DNA of 64,000 nt from positions 9,548,001-9,612,000 of the forward strand of contig NZ_CP092497.1 of assembly GCF_022479115.1 (NCBI RefSeq). Direction: 5' to 3'. The position numbers were made by a program, and so were the translations under genes. This document shows positions 51,418 to 59,890 of this stretch, one piece after another. Each line of letters starts with the position of its first letter. Positions within the stretch are counted from its first letter, which is position 1. This DNA is from Amycolatopsis sp. EV170708-02-1 (GTDB lineage Bacteria > Actinomycetota > Actinomycetes > Mycobacteriales > Pseudonocardiaceae). The notes beneath the pieces were generated by a model, which was not told the origin of the DNA, did no database searches, and saw only the letters and a program-made list of their open reading frames with translations.

Positions 51418-52518
51418 TCAGGGCTTAGTCGCACCCGCACAAGCCGCGTACCGCGTGGCCAGGAACTCGGCCCGAGGATCCGCGCTGTAGGACCACACCC
51501 CGCCGTCCGCCCGCGTCCCCAGCTGCCGGAACTGCTCGACGGCCTCGTCGAAGCGCCCGTTCTCCACGAGCGCCTTCGCCAGGTACGCCCGGTCTCCTCG
51601 TTTCTCCGGGTAGTCCTCGCCGTCGAGCAGCGCCAGGATCCCGTCGAGCGCGCCGGACACCCGCGGCGAACGCCACGCGGGCACGTCCTGGAACTCGGCT
51701 TCGTGCGCGGCGCGCAGCAGCAGCGGGGCCAGGTCCGGCGACTTCGCCGCGGCGGTCTCGGCGAACTCCCACATCAGCTCGTTCGAGCCGAACCACTTCT
51801 GGCACCAGTACTGCAAGGCCCGCGAGTGCGCGCCGCGATGCCGCGGGTCGCGGGCGACGAGTTCCGCCCAGACCTTCCGGTACTGGTCGTTCTCGTACTG
51901 CCGCCCCATCGCGATCGTGAGCGCGGTCACCCACGGCGTCGGGTCTTCGGGAGCCAGCTCCGCCGCCTCGTGCACGGCCTCCTCGGCCTGCTCCAGCACT
52001 CGGAAGAAGGCTGCGAACTGCTCCTGCGTGACGTGCTTCGCCTGGTGTGAACTGCGCACCTCCCAAGCCACGCTCACCAGTGAATCCGCGTTGACGAGCG
52101 CCGCGCCAGGGTCGCCGGGGCGGGCCTTCCGCCACGCCCGCAGCCACTCGTCGTCCTTCGCGGCGGCGTCACCGAGCACGCCGGTCACCTGATCGCGGCG
52201 AGCCCAGTTCCCGCGGGTCGACGCCAGCAGCGCGGCGGCCCCTTCCCACTCCCCGCGGGCGGTCGATTCCTGTACGGCGAGGATCTCCTCGTCGGTCCAG
52301 TACTCCTTGGCCGACACCTCGCCGTCGGCCGGGAGACCCCAGCGCGTGACGTCCGGGATCCTGCCCTTGAACTTGGGCTTCTCCGGCGGTAGCAGCGCGG
52401 CGAACTCTTCCGGCGTCAGCTGGTCGTTGAGTTCGTCGATGCTGACGCCGCGTCGCTTCGCCTCCTTCATCACGGCGAAGACGGCCTTGCGTTGACGGGA
52501 CTTGAACAGCCAAAGCAC
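51418..52518 (-). CDS. Conserved hypothetical protein with TPR-like repeats
   Basis: 366 residues, no signal peptide. N-terminal MLWLFKSRQRKAVFAVMKEAKRRGVSIDELNDQL, then mostly helical sequence rich in A/E/R/W with TPR-like pairs (ALVNADSLVSVAWEVRSS, DQYRKVWAELVARDPRHRGAHSRALQYW, YLAKALVENGRFDEAVEQFRQLG). Probably a scaffold or interaction protein. GTG start at 52518 has AAGGAG upstream and lies 9 bp after the M48 peptidase stop, so the two are co-transcribed; it may serve that peptidase. I do not recognise the family. Confidence 0.7.
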   Translation of the reverse strand: MLWLFKSRQRKAVFAVMKEAKRRGVSIDELNDQLTPEEFAALLPPEKPKFKGRIPDVTRWGLPADGEVSAKEYWTDEEILAVQESTARGEWEGAAALLASTRGNWARRDQVTGVLGDAAAKDDEWLRAWRKARPGDPGAALVNADSLVSVAWEVRSSHQAKHVTQEQFAAFFRVLEQAEEAVHEAAELAPEDPTPWVTALTIAMGRQYENDQYRKVWAELVARDPRHRGAHSRALQYWCQKWFGSNELMWEFAETAAAKSPDLAPLLLRAAHEAEFQDVPAWRSPRVSGALDGILALLDGEDYPEKRGDRAYLAKALVENGRFDEAVEQFRQLGTRADGGVWSYSADPRAEFLATRYAACAGATKP

Positions 52519-52527
52519 GGAAACTCC

Positions 52528-54027
52528 TTAAGAACGAACAAGAGTGAGGGCCGGCCGGTAGCCGGCGGGCACTCCGGCGGCGGTCAGCAGCGCGCGCAGT
52601 GGCGCGGTGTCGGATTCGGCCGCGGTGGCCTGGTCGAGGGCGGGCGCCAGCCGGTCTTCCAGCGGCTCGTCCACGGTGAACGGCGCCGGCCCGGACCACG
52701 AAAGCGACCATCGCCCCGCGCCGACGTCGGTGAGCGCCGCGTGGACGACGACCGCCAGCCGCCGTCGGACCGAGACGGCGGCGAACTCGCGGCGGGCCCG
52801 CTGCCCGGCTCCGGCGGGCGGCGCCGCGCCGGGATCGGCCAGCTCCTCGTGCCTGCCCGCGTCGAGCAGGTCCAGCGCCATGTCCAGGGTGCGTTCGCCC
52901 AGGATCTCGGCGGCCGCTTCGGCGGCGGCGTGACGATGGCCGATGGCGACCAGCGACTGCCAGTCCGTCCGCCGTTTCGTGTGCGCCTCGTCGGAGAAGA
53001 CGGTGAACAGCGCCTCGTCGAGCATCTTCTCGGCGCCGGTCAGCAGTTCGGTCGCCGGACGTTCGCCGCCGGGACGGACCGGGATCACGGTGCCCGCTTC
53101 GAGCGTCGCGACGCGGTCCCGGGTGGCCGGATGCGAGTCCCATCGCGAGGTCTCGCCCTCCGGCGGGTTCCGGCGCATCTCCTCCATCTGCTCCGCGCGG
53201 GCCGGGTCGGTGAGCAGCGCGCGGTAGCCCTCGCCGAACCGGTCCGGGAGATATCCCGCGTCCCAGCCGATCGCGGCGTAGTTGTTCATGAAGAACCGCC
53301 AGGTGACGGCCAGCGCTTCGATCTCGCGCAGGGCCGAGGTCGCCGCGTCGGTGCCCGCGAGCCGTGCCGAGACGGCGTCGGCCGCGAGCTCCTGAGCCCG
53401 GCAGACACTCATCGAGACGACGAAATACAGCTTCGCGTACTGCTTGAAGAGCCAGCCGACGAAGCGCTCGAAATAGCCGTCGCGGTCGAGGCCTTCGACC
53501 ACTCGCGCGATCGACTTGCGCCCGCGATAGGTCAGGGCGGCGAAGCGGGTGTCCTTGTTGCTGTAATGCCCGAGTTCGTGCGCGAGCACGGCGCGGAACT
53601 GGTCCTGGCGCAGCCCCATGATCAGCGGCACACCGATGATCATGCGACGGCGCAGCACCCGCAGCCCGAGCCACGAGGTGCGCTCGGTGACCGCGGCGTT
53701 GACGTCCGGATCGAGGTAGATCTCGTCCGGCGGACGGGTGCCCGCCTCGGCCGCCAGCTCCCGGACCAGCGCCCAGAGCGCGGGTTGGGACTCCGGCGTC
53801 ACCTGGACGCCGGGTACGTCGTCGTCGGTCACCCGCTCGACCGTGAGCAGGGTCTTGAGCAGGATCCAGCCGACCGGCACGGTGATGATGCCGAGCTTGA
53901 TCGCCGCCATGACGTTGTGCTGCAAAGCCAGTACTTCGAGTGTCACGATCCCGCCGACGAACGCGAGCACCAGCAGCGGGAACCCCGCCAGCAGGACGGC
54001 AGCGAGCAGCCCACGAAAAGACTTCAC
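52528..54027 (-). CDS. M48-family membrane metalloprotease
   Basis: 499 residues. Two N-terminal hydrophobic helices (GLLAAVLLAGFPLLVLAFVGGIVTL and IKLGIITVPVGWILLKTLL), then the peptidase domain with zinc site AHELGHYSNKD (HExxH) and third ligand in CRAQELAADAVSAR, plus a membrane-near helix. A long C-terminal extension (~330-499) after SHPATRDRVATLEAG has unknown function. The family covers HtpX/Ste24 proteases in membrane quality control. GTG start at 54027. First gene of a pair with the TPR-like protein. Confidence 0.9.
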   Translation of the reverse strand: MKSFRGLLAAVLLAGFPLLVLAFVGGIVTLEVLALQHNVMAAIKLGIITVPVGWILLKTLLTVERVTDDDVPGVQVTPESQPALWALVRELAAEAGTRPPDEIYLDPDVNAAVTERTSWLGLRVLRRRMIIGVPLIMGLRQDQFRAVLAHELGHYSNKDTRFAALTYRGRKSIARVVEGLDRDGYFERFVGWLFKQYAKLYFVVSMSVCRAQELAADAVSARLAGTDAATSALREIEALAVTWRFFMNNYAAIGWDAGYLPDRFGEGYRALLTDPARAEQMEEMRRNPPEGETSRWDSHPATRDRVATLEAGTVIPVRPGGERPATELLTGAEKMLDEALFTVFSDEAHTKRRTDWQSLVAIGHRHAAAEAAAEILGERTLDMALDLLDAGRHEELADPGAAPPAGAGQRARREFAAVSVRRRLAVVVHAALTDVGAGRWSLSWSGPAPFTVDEPLEDRLAPALDQATAAESDTAPLRALLTAAGVPAGYRPALTLVRS

Positions 54028-54267
54028 TGTGAAACGGACCTTCCCCAGAGTTGGTGTACCCCCGACACCGAGCGCTCATTGTGCCCGAAGCGCCTCGCGC
54101 GGCCGATCACTTTTCGAATACGATCGAAGACTTCGCGATGAACATCACCCCGGGGCAGACATGTCGCATGTGGACTGTCCATTGTGGAGCTGGGTAATTG
54201 CCTTGTCCGGTTCGCCCGATCGGTGCATTCTCAACGGCGACAAAACGTTTTCCACGAAGGGGAAGTC

Positions 54268-55458
54268 ATGTACACGGCGGTCGAAGGCTCGCGGGTTCCG
54301 ATCCGGATGTGGGCGGACCCCGCATCGGTCGAGGACCAGGCCATGCGGCAGCTGCACAACGTCGCCAACCTGCCGTGGGTGCACGGCGTCGCGGTCATGC
54401 CCGACGTCCACTACGGCAAGGGCGCGACCGTCGGCAGCGTGATCGCGATGCGCGACGCGGTGTCCCCGGCCGCCGTCGGCGTGGACATCGGCTGCGGGAT
54501 GAGCGCGGTGCGGACCTCGCTCACCGCCGCCGACCTGCCCGACGACCTGCTGAAGCTCCGCCGCCGGATCGAATCGGCCGTCCCGGTCGGGTTCGGCCTG
54601 CACAAGACCCCGGTGAACCCGGCGAAGGTGCACGGTGTCGGTGGCTGGGACGCCTTCTGGAAGTCCTTCGGCGACCTGCACCCCGGCGTCCAGGAACTGC
54701 ACGACCGCGCGTCGCGCCAGATCGGGAGCCTCGGCGGCGGTAACCACTTCATCGAGGTCTGCCTCGAACAGGGCGGCGAGGACGAAGGCCGCGTATGGCT
54801 GATGCTGCACTCCGGTTCGCGCAACATCGGCAAGGAGCTCGCGGAGCGGCATATGGCCGTCGCGCGGAAGCTGCCGCACAACGCGGATCTGCCGGATCCG
54901 GACCTCGCGGTGTTCGTCGCGGGCACGCCGGAGATGCAGGCGTACCGGCGCGACCTCTTCTGGGCGCAGGACTACGCGGCGCGCAACCGCGCCACCATGG
55001 TCGCGCTCGTGAAGCAGGCGCTGAAGGACGTCGTGCCGCAGACGACGTTCGACGACGCGATCAGCTGCCATCACAACTACGTCGCCGAGGAGACCTACGA
55101 CGGCGTCGACCTGCTGGTGACCCGCAAGGGCGCGATCCGCGCGGGTTCGGGTGACCTCGGGATCATCCCGGGCAGCATGGGCACCGGTTCGTACATCGTG
55201 CGCGGCCTCGGGAACGCGTCGTCCTTCCAGTCCGCGTCGCACGGGGCGGGCCGCCGGATGTCGCGGAACAAGGCCAAGAAGCTGTACACCGCCGAAGACC
55301 TCGCCGCGCAGACCGCCGGCGTGGAATGCCGCAAGGACTCCGGTGTGGTGGACGAGATCCCGGCCGCGTACAAGGACATCGAAACGGTGATCAAGGCGCA
55401 GACGGACCTCGTCGAGGTGGTCGCGCACCTCAAGCAGGTCGTCTGCGTGAAGGGCTGA
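54268..55458 (+). CDS. rtcB: RNA-splicing ligase RtcB
   Basis: 396 residues. Metal/GTP motifs: VMPDVHYGKGATVGSV, VGVDIGCGMSAVRT (Mn-binding Asp and Cys), GSLGGGNHFIEV, LHSGSRNIGKEL, AISCHHNYVAEE, and the guanylylated-His site SHGAGRRMSR. It joins 2',3'-cyclic phosphate and 5'-OH RNA ends. Bacterial RtcB usually repairs tRNA or rRNA after stress cleavage; no rtcA, rtcR, or toxin gene is nearby. ATG at 54268 has GAAGGGGAAG upstream; the longer frame is unsupported. Confidence 0.96.
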   Translation: MYTAVEGSRVPIRMWADPASVEDQAMRQLHNVANLPWVHGVAVMPDVHYGKGATVGSVIAMRDAVSPAAVGVDIGCGMSAVRTSLTAADLPDDLLKLRRRIESAVPVGFGLHKTPVNPAKVHGVGGWDAFWKSFGDLHPGVQELHDRASRQIGSLGGGNHFIEVCLEQGGEDEGRVWLMLHSGSRNIGKELAERHMAVARKLPHNADLPDPDLAVFVAGTPEMQAYRRDLFWAQDYAARNRATMVALVKQALKDVVPQTTFDDAISCHHNYVAEETYDGVDLLVTRKGAIRAGSGDLGIIPGSMGTGSYIVRGLGNASSFQSASHGAGRRMSRNKAKKLYTAEDLAAQTAGVECRKDSGVVDEIPAAYKDIETVIKAQTDLVEVVAHLKQVVCVKG

Positions 55459-55502
55459 AACGTGGGTGGTGCGCCGGGGAACCCGACATACCACCCACGT
55501 TT
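55458..55502 (+). terminator. Terminator hairpin after rtcB
   Basis: AAACGTGGGTGGT (55458-55470) pairs perfectly with 55490-55502. Confidence 0.8.
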
Positions 55503-55561
55503 CTCGCTACCCGGACCCCGCCCCACCACGGCCCTCAACTGACAGGCTTCGCCTGGCTGGC

Positions 55562-55567
55562 TACATT
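55562..55567 (+). promoter_or_regulatory. Leaderless -10 of the small lipoprotein gene
   Basis: TACATT ends 6 nt before ATG at 55574. Confidence 0.5.
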
Positions 55568-55573
55568 CGACTC

Positions 55574-55945
55574 ATGAAGAGGTTGGGAATCGCGGCGCTA
55601 CTGGCGGCCGCCGGGCTCGTGCTTGCGGGCTGCAGCGAGGTCACGAACGCCGTCGATCAGACGAACAAGGCCGCGACGAAGGTCGGCGCCTGCGCCGAGG
55701 CGCTCAGCCTCGCCGACCTCAATCCGGACCCGGCGACGATCAAGGAGCGCGCCGCGGACAAGGAGAAGCGCCTGCGTGAGCTGGCGAACAGCGTCGGCGA
55801 GCAGAACGTCGCGAGCGCGCTCACCGGCATGGCCGACTCGTATCTGCAGGTGCAGAAGGAGAACATCCAGGACGCGGGCAAGGTCGCGGACTGGACCAAG
55901 CGCAACCTCGACCAGATCGAGGCCCTCCGCAAGGTCTGCGCCTAG
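55574..55945 (+). CDS. Small secreted lipoprotein of unknown function
   Basis: 123 residues. Signal peptide MKRLGIAALLAAAGLVLAGC with lipobox LAGC and acceptor C20. The mature part is helical and charged (SEVTNAVDQTNKAATKVGACAEALSLADLNPDPATIKERAADKEKRLRELANS...) with two cysteines (CAEAL and the C-terminal VCA) that may pair. No enzyme motif. Start is fixed by a leaderless -10. Confidence 0.8.
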   Translation: MKRLGIAALLAAAGLVLAGCSEVTNAVDQTNKAATKVGACAEALSLADLNPDPATIKERAADKEKRLRELANSVGEQNVASALTGMADSYLQVQKENIQDAGKVADWTKRNLDQIEALRKVCA

Positions 55946-55983
55946 CCGGAGCTGAAGGCCTTTCCCCGCATGACGCCACGAAA

Positions 55984-56018
55984 GGGCCCTTCACCGCGTC
56001 GCATGCGGTGAAGGGCCC
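55984..56018. terminator. Palindrome between convergent genes (GGGCCCTTCACCGC)
   Basis: 55984-55997 pairs perfectly with 56005-56018, loop GTCGCAT. The CTTCAC/GTGAAG core resembles other gene-end palindromes here. Confidence 0.8.
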
Positions 56019-56030
56019 TCTCGGCTCACT

Positions 56031-57227
56031 TCAGGAGGAGGAGAGCGCGGGCACCTGGGCGGGCGTCCGGGACCGGCGCCAGAACAGGCCGACCGAGGCG
56101 ATCGCCAGCGCGCCCAGCGCCGACGCCGCGAACCCCCAGCCCGGGCTCGAATGGTCGATCACGAACCCGATGATCGGGCTCCCGATGGCCAGCCCGATCC
56201 GGCTGGCCGCGTCCAGCAGTCCCATCGCCTCACCGCGCACCCGCGGCGGGGCCGCCGCGCTGACCGTCTCCGTACTCGCCGCGAGCGTCGGCGCGCACAG
56301 CACGTTGCTCGGGAAGAGCACGATCGCCAGCAGCCACCACGGCTCCGAGATCAGCCCGACCGGCAGCGTCAGCACCGCGAGCAGCACCATCAGCGTGCCC
56401 TGCGAAAGCGACCGCCGGACCGCGCCGTGGATCGCCCCGCCGAGGACGGACGCGACGCACATCAGCGTGATCAACAGGCCCGACCAGGCGATGTCACCGC
56501 TCGCGCGCAGCGTCGCCAGCGCGGCGAGCTCCATGCCGACCAGGCAGAACAGCGCGCCCGCGGCGATGAACATCGCCATCACGAGCCGTCCGGTGAGCCA
56601 GCTCCGCACGGGCGGCCGCTCCCCGGTGAACACCTCGGCGTCGGCCTCGGCGCGGATCGGCGGGTTCTGCCGGTAGATCAGCGTCGCCGAAAGCGCGAAG
56701 CAGACCCCGATACCGGTGAGCGCGTAAACCGCGGGGAGCTGCGTGATCGCCATGATCCCGGCCGACGGCCCGATCATGAACGACGCCTCCACCAGGATCG
56801 TGTCCAGCGAATAGGCCGCTCGCCGCTGCTCCAGCGGCACGAGCGCGGTGAGCACCAGCCGCGCGAGCGTTCCGGCCGGCACCGACAGCACCCCCGCGGG
56901 GAGCGCGACCGCGAGCAGCACCTGATACGGCAGATGTGGCGCGCTGATCCAGAACGTCGACGAGGCGAGCCCGCAGATCGCGACGACCGGCCGCAGCCCG
57001 TAGCGGTCGACGTACCTGCCGACGAGTGGTGCCCCGATCGCGCTGCCGAGCGTGGTGGCGGCGCCGATCAGCCCGGCCGCGCCGTAGCCGCGGCCGAGAT
57101 CGTTGACCACGTACAGCGTCATCGTCACGCCCATGGCCGTCATCGGGAGCCGGGCCAGGAACATCAGCAGCATCGAGCTGGGAACTCCGGGCACGGCTAA
57201 CACGCGACGATACGGAGCGAGGGCCAT
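56031..57227 (-). CDS. MFS transporter (12 TM)
   Basis: 398 residues, twelve hydrophobic helices. Motif A-like PLVGRYVDRYGLRPVVAI after TM2; PAGTLARLVLTALVPLEQRRAAYSLD and MFIAAGALFCLVGMELAALATLRA in the second half. Resembles actinobacterial arabinose/drug-efflux MFS permeases. Start ATG at 57227 begins a typical short cytoplasmic end MALAPYRRVLAVPG; the longer frame is not supported. Divergent from catalase. Substrate unknown. Confidence 0.88.
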   Translation of the reverse strand: MALAPYRRVLAVPGVPSSMLLMFLARLPMTAMGVTMTLYVVNDLGRGYGAAGLIGAATTLGSAIGAPLVGRYVDRYGLRPVVAICGLASSTFWISAPHLPYQVLLAVALPAGVLSVPAGTLARLVLTALVPLEQRRAAYSLDTILVEASFMIGPSAGIMAITQLPAVYALTGIGVCFALSATLIYRQNPPIRAEADAEVFTGERPPVRSWLTGRLVMAMFIAAGALFCLVGMELAALATLRASGDIAWSGLLITLMCVASVLGGAIHGAVRRSLSQGTLMVLLAVLTLPVGLISEPWWLLAIVLFPSNVLCAPTLAASTETVSAAAPPRVRGEAMGLLDAASRIGLAIGSPIIGFVIDHSSPGWGFAASALGALAIASVGLFWRRSRTPAQVPALSSS

Positions 57228-57335
57228 ATGACCGATGAGAACGTAACTTGGTACGCACGTGCAAGTTTTTTTCGGGGAGGCACGGGTCACCCGGTCCGGG
57301 GTGGTTTCTTGACTGATTCCAGATTAGCCGGGAGG

Positions 57336-57363
57336 GTGGTGGTGACTGACCGCTCACCACCAC
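57336..57363 (+). promoter_or_regulatory. Hairpin in the catalase leader
   Basis: GTGGTGGTGA (57336-57345) pairs perfectly with TCACCACCAC (57354-57363), ending 5 nt before AGGAGG of the catalase gene. It could affect mRNA stability or translation; a regulator-binding site is an alternative. Confidence 0.45.
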
Positions 57364-57381
57364 GAACCAGGAGGCACCGGC

Positions 57382-58824
57382 GTGACCCTGCCGACCACGA
57401 ACAACGTGGGCATCCCCGTCGCGAGCGACAACGACTCCCTGACGGTAGGCGCCAACGGCCCGATCCTGCTGCAGGACCACTACCTGATCGAGAAGAACGC
57501 CCAGTTCAACCGCGAACGTGTGCCGGAGCGCGTCGTCCACGCCAAGGGCGGCGGCGCGCACGGCTTCCTCGAGGTCACGGAGGACGTCAGTCAGTTCACG
57601 AAGGCCGCGTTGTTCCAGCCCGGCGTGCGCACCGAGAGCCTGGTCCGGTTCTCGTCGGTCGCCGGCGAGAACGGCTCGCCCGACACGTGGCGCGACCCGC
57701 GCGGCTTCGCGGTGAAGTTCTACACCTCCGAAGGCAACTACGACCTCGTCGGCAACAACACCCCGGTGTTCTTCATCCGCGACCCGATCAAGTTCCCCGA
57801 CTTCATCCACTCGCAGAAGCGCCGCGCCGACAACCACCTGCGCGACCACGACATCCAGTGGGACTTCTGGACGCTTCGGCCCGAGTCCGCGCACCAGGTC
57901 ACCTGGCTGATGGGCGACCGCGGCATCCCGTCGAACTGGCGGGAGATGGACGGCTTCGGCTCGCACACCTACCTGTGGGAGAACGCCGGCGGCGAGAAGT
58001 TCTGGGTCAAGTACCACTTCAAGACCGACCAGGGCATCGGCTACCTGCCGCAGGCCGACGCGGACCGGATCGCGGGCGAGGACTCCGACTACTACATCCG
58101 CGACCTGTTCAAGAACATCAAGCAGGGCAACCACCCCAGCTGGACGCTGTACGTCCAGGTGATGCCGTACGCCGAGGCCGCGGACTACCGGTTCAACCCG
58201 TTCGACCTGACCAAGGTGTGGCCGAAGGGCGACTACCCGCTGATCAAGGTCGGCCGCTGGGTGCTCGACCGCAATCCGGCGAACTACTTCGCGGAGATCG
58301 AGCAGGCCGCGTTCGAGCCGTCCAACCTGGTGCCGGGGATCGGCCCGTCGCCCGACAAGATGCTGCAGGGCCGTCTGTTCGCGTACCCGGACGCGCACCG
58401 CTACCGGATCGGCGCGAACTACACGCAGCTGCCGGTCAACGCGCCGAAGTCCCCGGTGAACAGCTACTCGCGTGACGGCGCGATGCGCTACAACAACCCG
58501 GGCGACCCGGTGTACGCGCCGAACTCCTACGGCGGCCCGCACGCGAGCGCGGAGATCGCCTCCGAGACCGCTTCGGGCTACGGCGTGGAGGACGAGGTCA
58601 TCCGGTCGGCGTACAAGCTCCACGCCGAGGACGACGACTTCGGCCAGCCGGGCACGCTCGTGCGCGACGTGATGGACGACGCGCAGCGTCAGCGGCTCGC
58701 GGACAACATCATCGGCCACGCTTCGAACGACGTCTCCCAGCCGGTGCTGGAGCGCGTCTTCGAGTACTGGCGGAACGTCGACAAGGACCTCGGCGACAAG
58801 GTCGCGGACGCTTTCCGCAAGTAG
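57382..58824 (+). CDS. katA: Monofunctional haem catalase
   Basis: 480 residues, the small-subunit clade. Catalytic H53 (RVVHAKGGGAHG), Asn of GNNTPVFF (~126), haem ligand Y335 (RLFAYPDAHRYR), and NADPH-pocket residues of the family. C-terminal ~100 residues (ASETASGYGVEDEVIRSAY... ) are helical. Removes hydrogen peroxide. GTG start at 57382 has AGGAGG 7 nt upstream. No catR/furA gene is adjacent, unlike many actinomycete catalases; a hairpin in the leader may be part of control. Terminator follows. Confidence 0.97.
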   Translation: MTLPTTNNVGIPVASDNDSLTVGANGPILLQDHYLIEKNAQFNRERVPERVVHAKGGGAHGFLEVTEDVSQFTKAALFQPGVRTESLVRFSSVAGENGSPDTWRDPRGFAVKFYTSEGNYDLVGNNTPVFFIRDPIKFPDFIHSQKRRADNHLRDHDIQWDFWTLRPESAHQVTWLMGDRGIPSNWREMDGFGSHTYLWENAGGEKFWVKYHFKTDQGIGYLPQADADRIAGEDSDYYIRDLFKNIKQGNHPSWTLYVQVMPYAEAADYRFNPFDLTKVWPKGDYPLIKVGRWVLDRNPANYFAEIEQAAFEPSNLVPGIGPSPDKMLQGRLFAYPDAHRYRIGANYTQLPVNAPKSPVNSYSRDGAMRYNNPGDPVYAPNSYGGPHASAEIASETASGYGVEDEVIRSAYKLHAEDDDFGQPGTLVRDVMDDAQRQRLADNIIGHASNDVSQPVLERVFEYWRNVDKDLGDKVADAFRK

Positions 58825-58858
58825 AGGACCTCTCTTCGAGAGGCTGCTCCCACCACCG

Positions 58859-58888
58859 AACGCCCCCGGTGCGCGCACCGGGGGCGTT
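58859..58888 (+). terminator. Terminator after catalase
   Basis: AACGCCCCCGGTGC pairs perfectly with GCACCGGGGGCGTT around GC, followed by TTC. Confidence 0.85.
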
Positions 58889-59257
58889 TCCATGTCCCCA
58901 CTCGCATGTGAAACCAGAAGTGGGCGTGGCGTGCGTGGGGGACAACCCGAGTGGAGCAGTGCGACACGCCTGTCCGACGGAGTGATGAAGCCAAACGATC
59001 ACCGTTTACACCGGTGTGGGTGAACGAGCCGTTCCACGGTGTCGGCCGGTCACTGCTGGTCATAAATCGGCGGCGAAAGGATGATCTTCAGGGGGAAGCA
59101 CAAGATTTCGACGTTAATCAATTGCGGGGGTCTTCCCCGGGAATGAATCCGGCACGTAAGGGTTAGAAATCGGTTCCAACCGGTGATCGGGTGGTGTTCG
59201 GCCGATACGGCGGGTATCGATTTACCTCGTCAGGTCCCAGAGGCCAGGAGGTAAGGA
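58889..59257. other. Gene-free stretch before a secreted protein
   Basis: About 370 bp. A small open frame at 58951-59166 has no ribosome site, domain or usual codon bias and is dismissed. The part from ~59060 is less GC-rich (for example GACGTTAATCAATTG), as expected for a promoter of the gene at 59258; no consensus boxes were convincing. Confidence 0.4.
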
Positions 59258-59788
59258 ATGAAAGGCAACATTGCCCGGATGATTGCCGTGGTCGCCACCG
59301 GCAGTCTGTTGGCGGTGGCCTCGGCCGGCGCCGCGACGGCTGGTACCGATGGTGGAAAGGGTTCGTCGAACACGCAGGCGCTCGCCGCGCAGGTGCTGCA
59401 GATGCGGGACGGCCTCACCAAGGTGGCCTACGCCGGTGACGTCGCCAAGACGCGGGCGGACTTGGACAAGCTGAGCCCCGTCCTCGGTGACATCGCCACG
59501 GGCAAGCGCTACCAGATCCAGACCGAAACGCAGAAGCTCGGCGATCTGGCCCAGGGCCGGTCCGTCGAGTCCAGCAGGCTGCTGGCCGACCCGACCGCCA
59601 AGGCACGTCAGCTGCCGCCGCTGCCGGTGCCGATCCCGTCGCTCCCGGACCTTCCCGGACCGCTGAAGATCGTCAGCGACCTGGTGAAAGCCCTGCTCGC
59701 GGCCGTGACCGGCATTCTCGGCGGCCTGCTCGGCGGGCTCCCTGTCCCGCCGCTTCCGGTACCGCCTGTGCCACTCCCCACGCCCTAG
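59258..59788 (+). CDS. Secreted protein with Pro/Leu-rich C-terminus, unknown function
   Basis: 176 residues. Signal peptide MKGNIARMIAVVATGSLLAVASAGAATA. The mature N-terminal half is helical (QALAAQVLQMRDGLTKVAYAGDVAKTRADLDKLSPVLGDI). The C-terminal ~65 residues are LPPLPVPIPSLPDLPGPL, then a hydrophobic IVSDLVKALLAAVTGILGGLLGGL and PVPPLPVPPVPLPTP. A late hydrophobic segment between Pro-rich runs suggests membrane or wall association. ATG follows GGAGG. I do not recognise the family. Confidence 0.75.
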   Translation: MKGNIARMIAVVATGSLLAVASAGAATAGTDGGKGSSNTQALAAQVLQMRDGLTKVAYAGDVAKTRADLDKLSPVLGDIATGKRYQIQTETQKLGDLAQGRSVESSRLLADPTAKARQLPPLPVPIPSLPDLPGPLKIVSDLVKALLAAVTGILGGLLGGLPVPPLPVPPVPLPTP

Positions 59789-59850
59789 GAGACCAAGGGA
59801 GTCGTCCGGTTCCGCCGTGCAGGGCGGCGGGCCACGAAATGGGGGCCGGG

Positions 59851-59882
59851 GCCCGAGTGGGGACATTTCTCCCCACTCGGGC
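59851..59882. terminator. Bidirectional terminator
   Basis: GCCCGAGTGGGGA (59851-59863) pairs with 59870-59882 (13 bp, perfect), loop CATTTC; between convergent genes. Confidence 0.8.
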
Positions 59883-59890
59883 TCTGGCCG

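Noticed and set aside
58951..59166. Possible 71-residue gene after catalase
   Set aside because: No ribosome site, no domain, atypical codon use; region looks intergenic.
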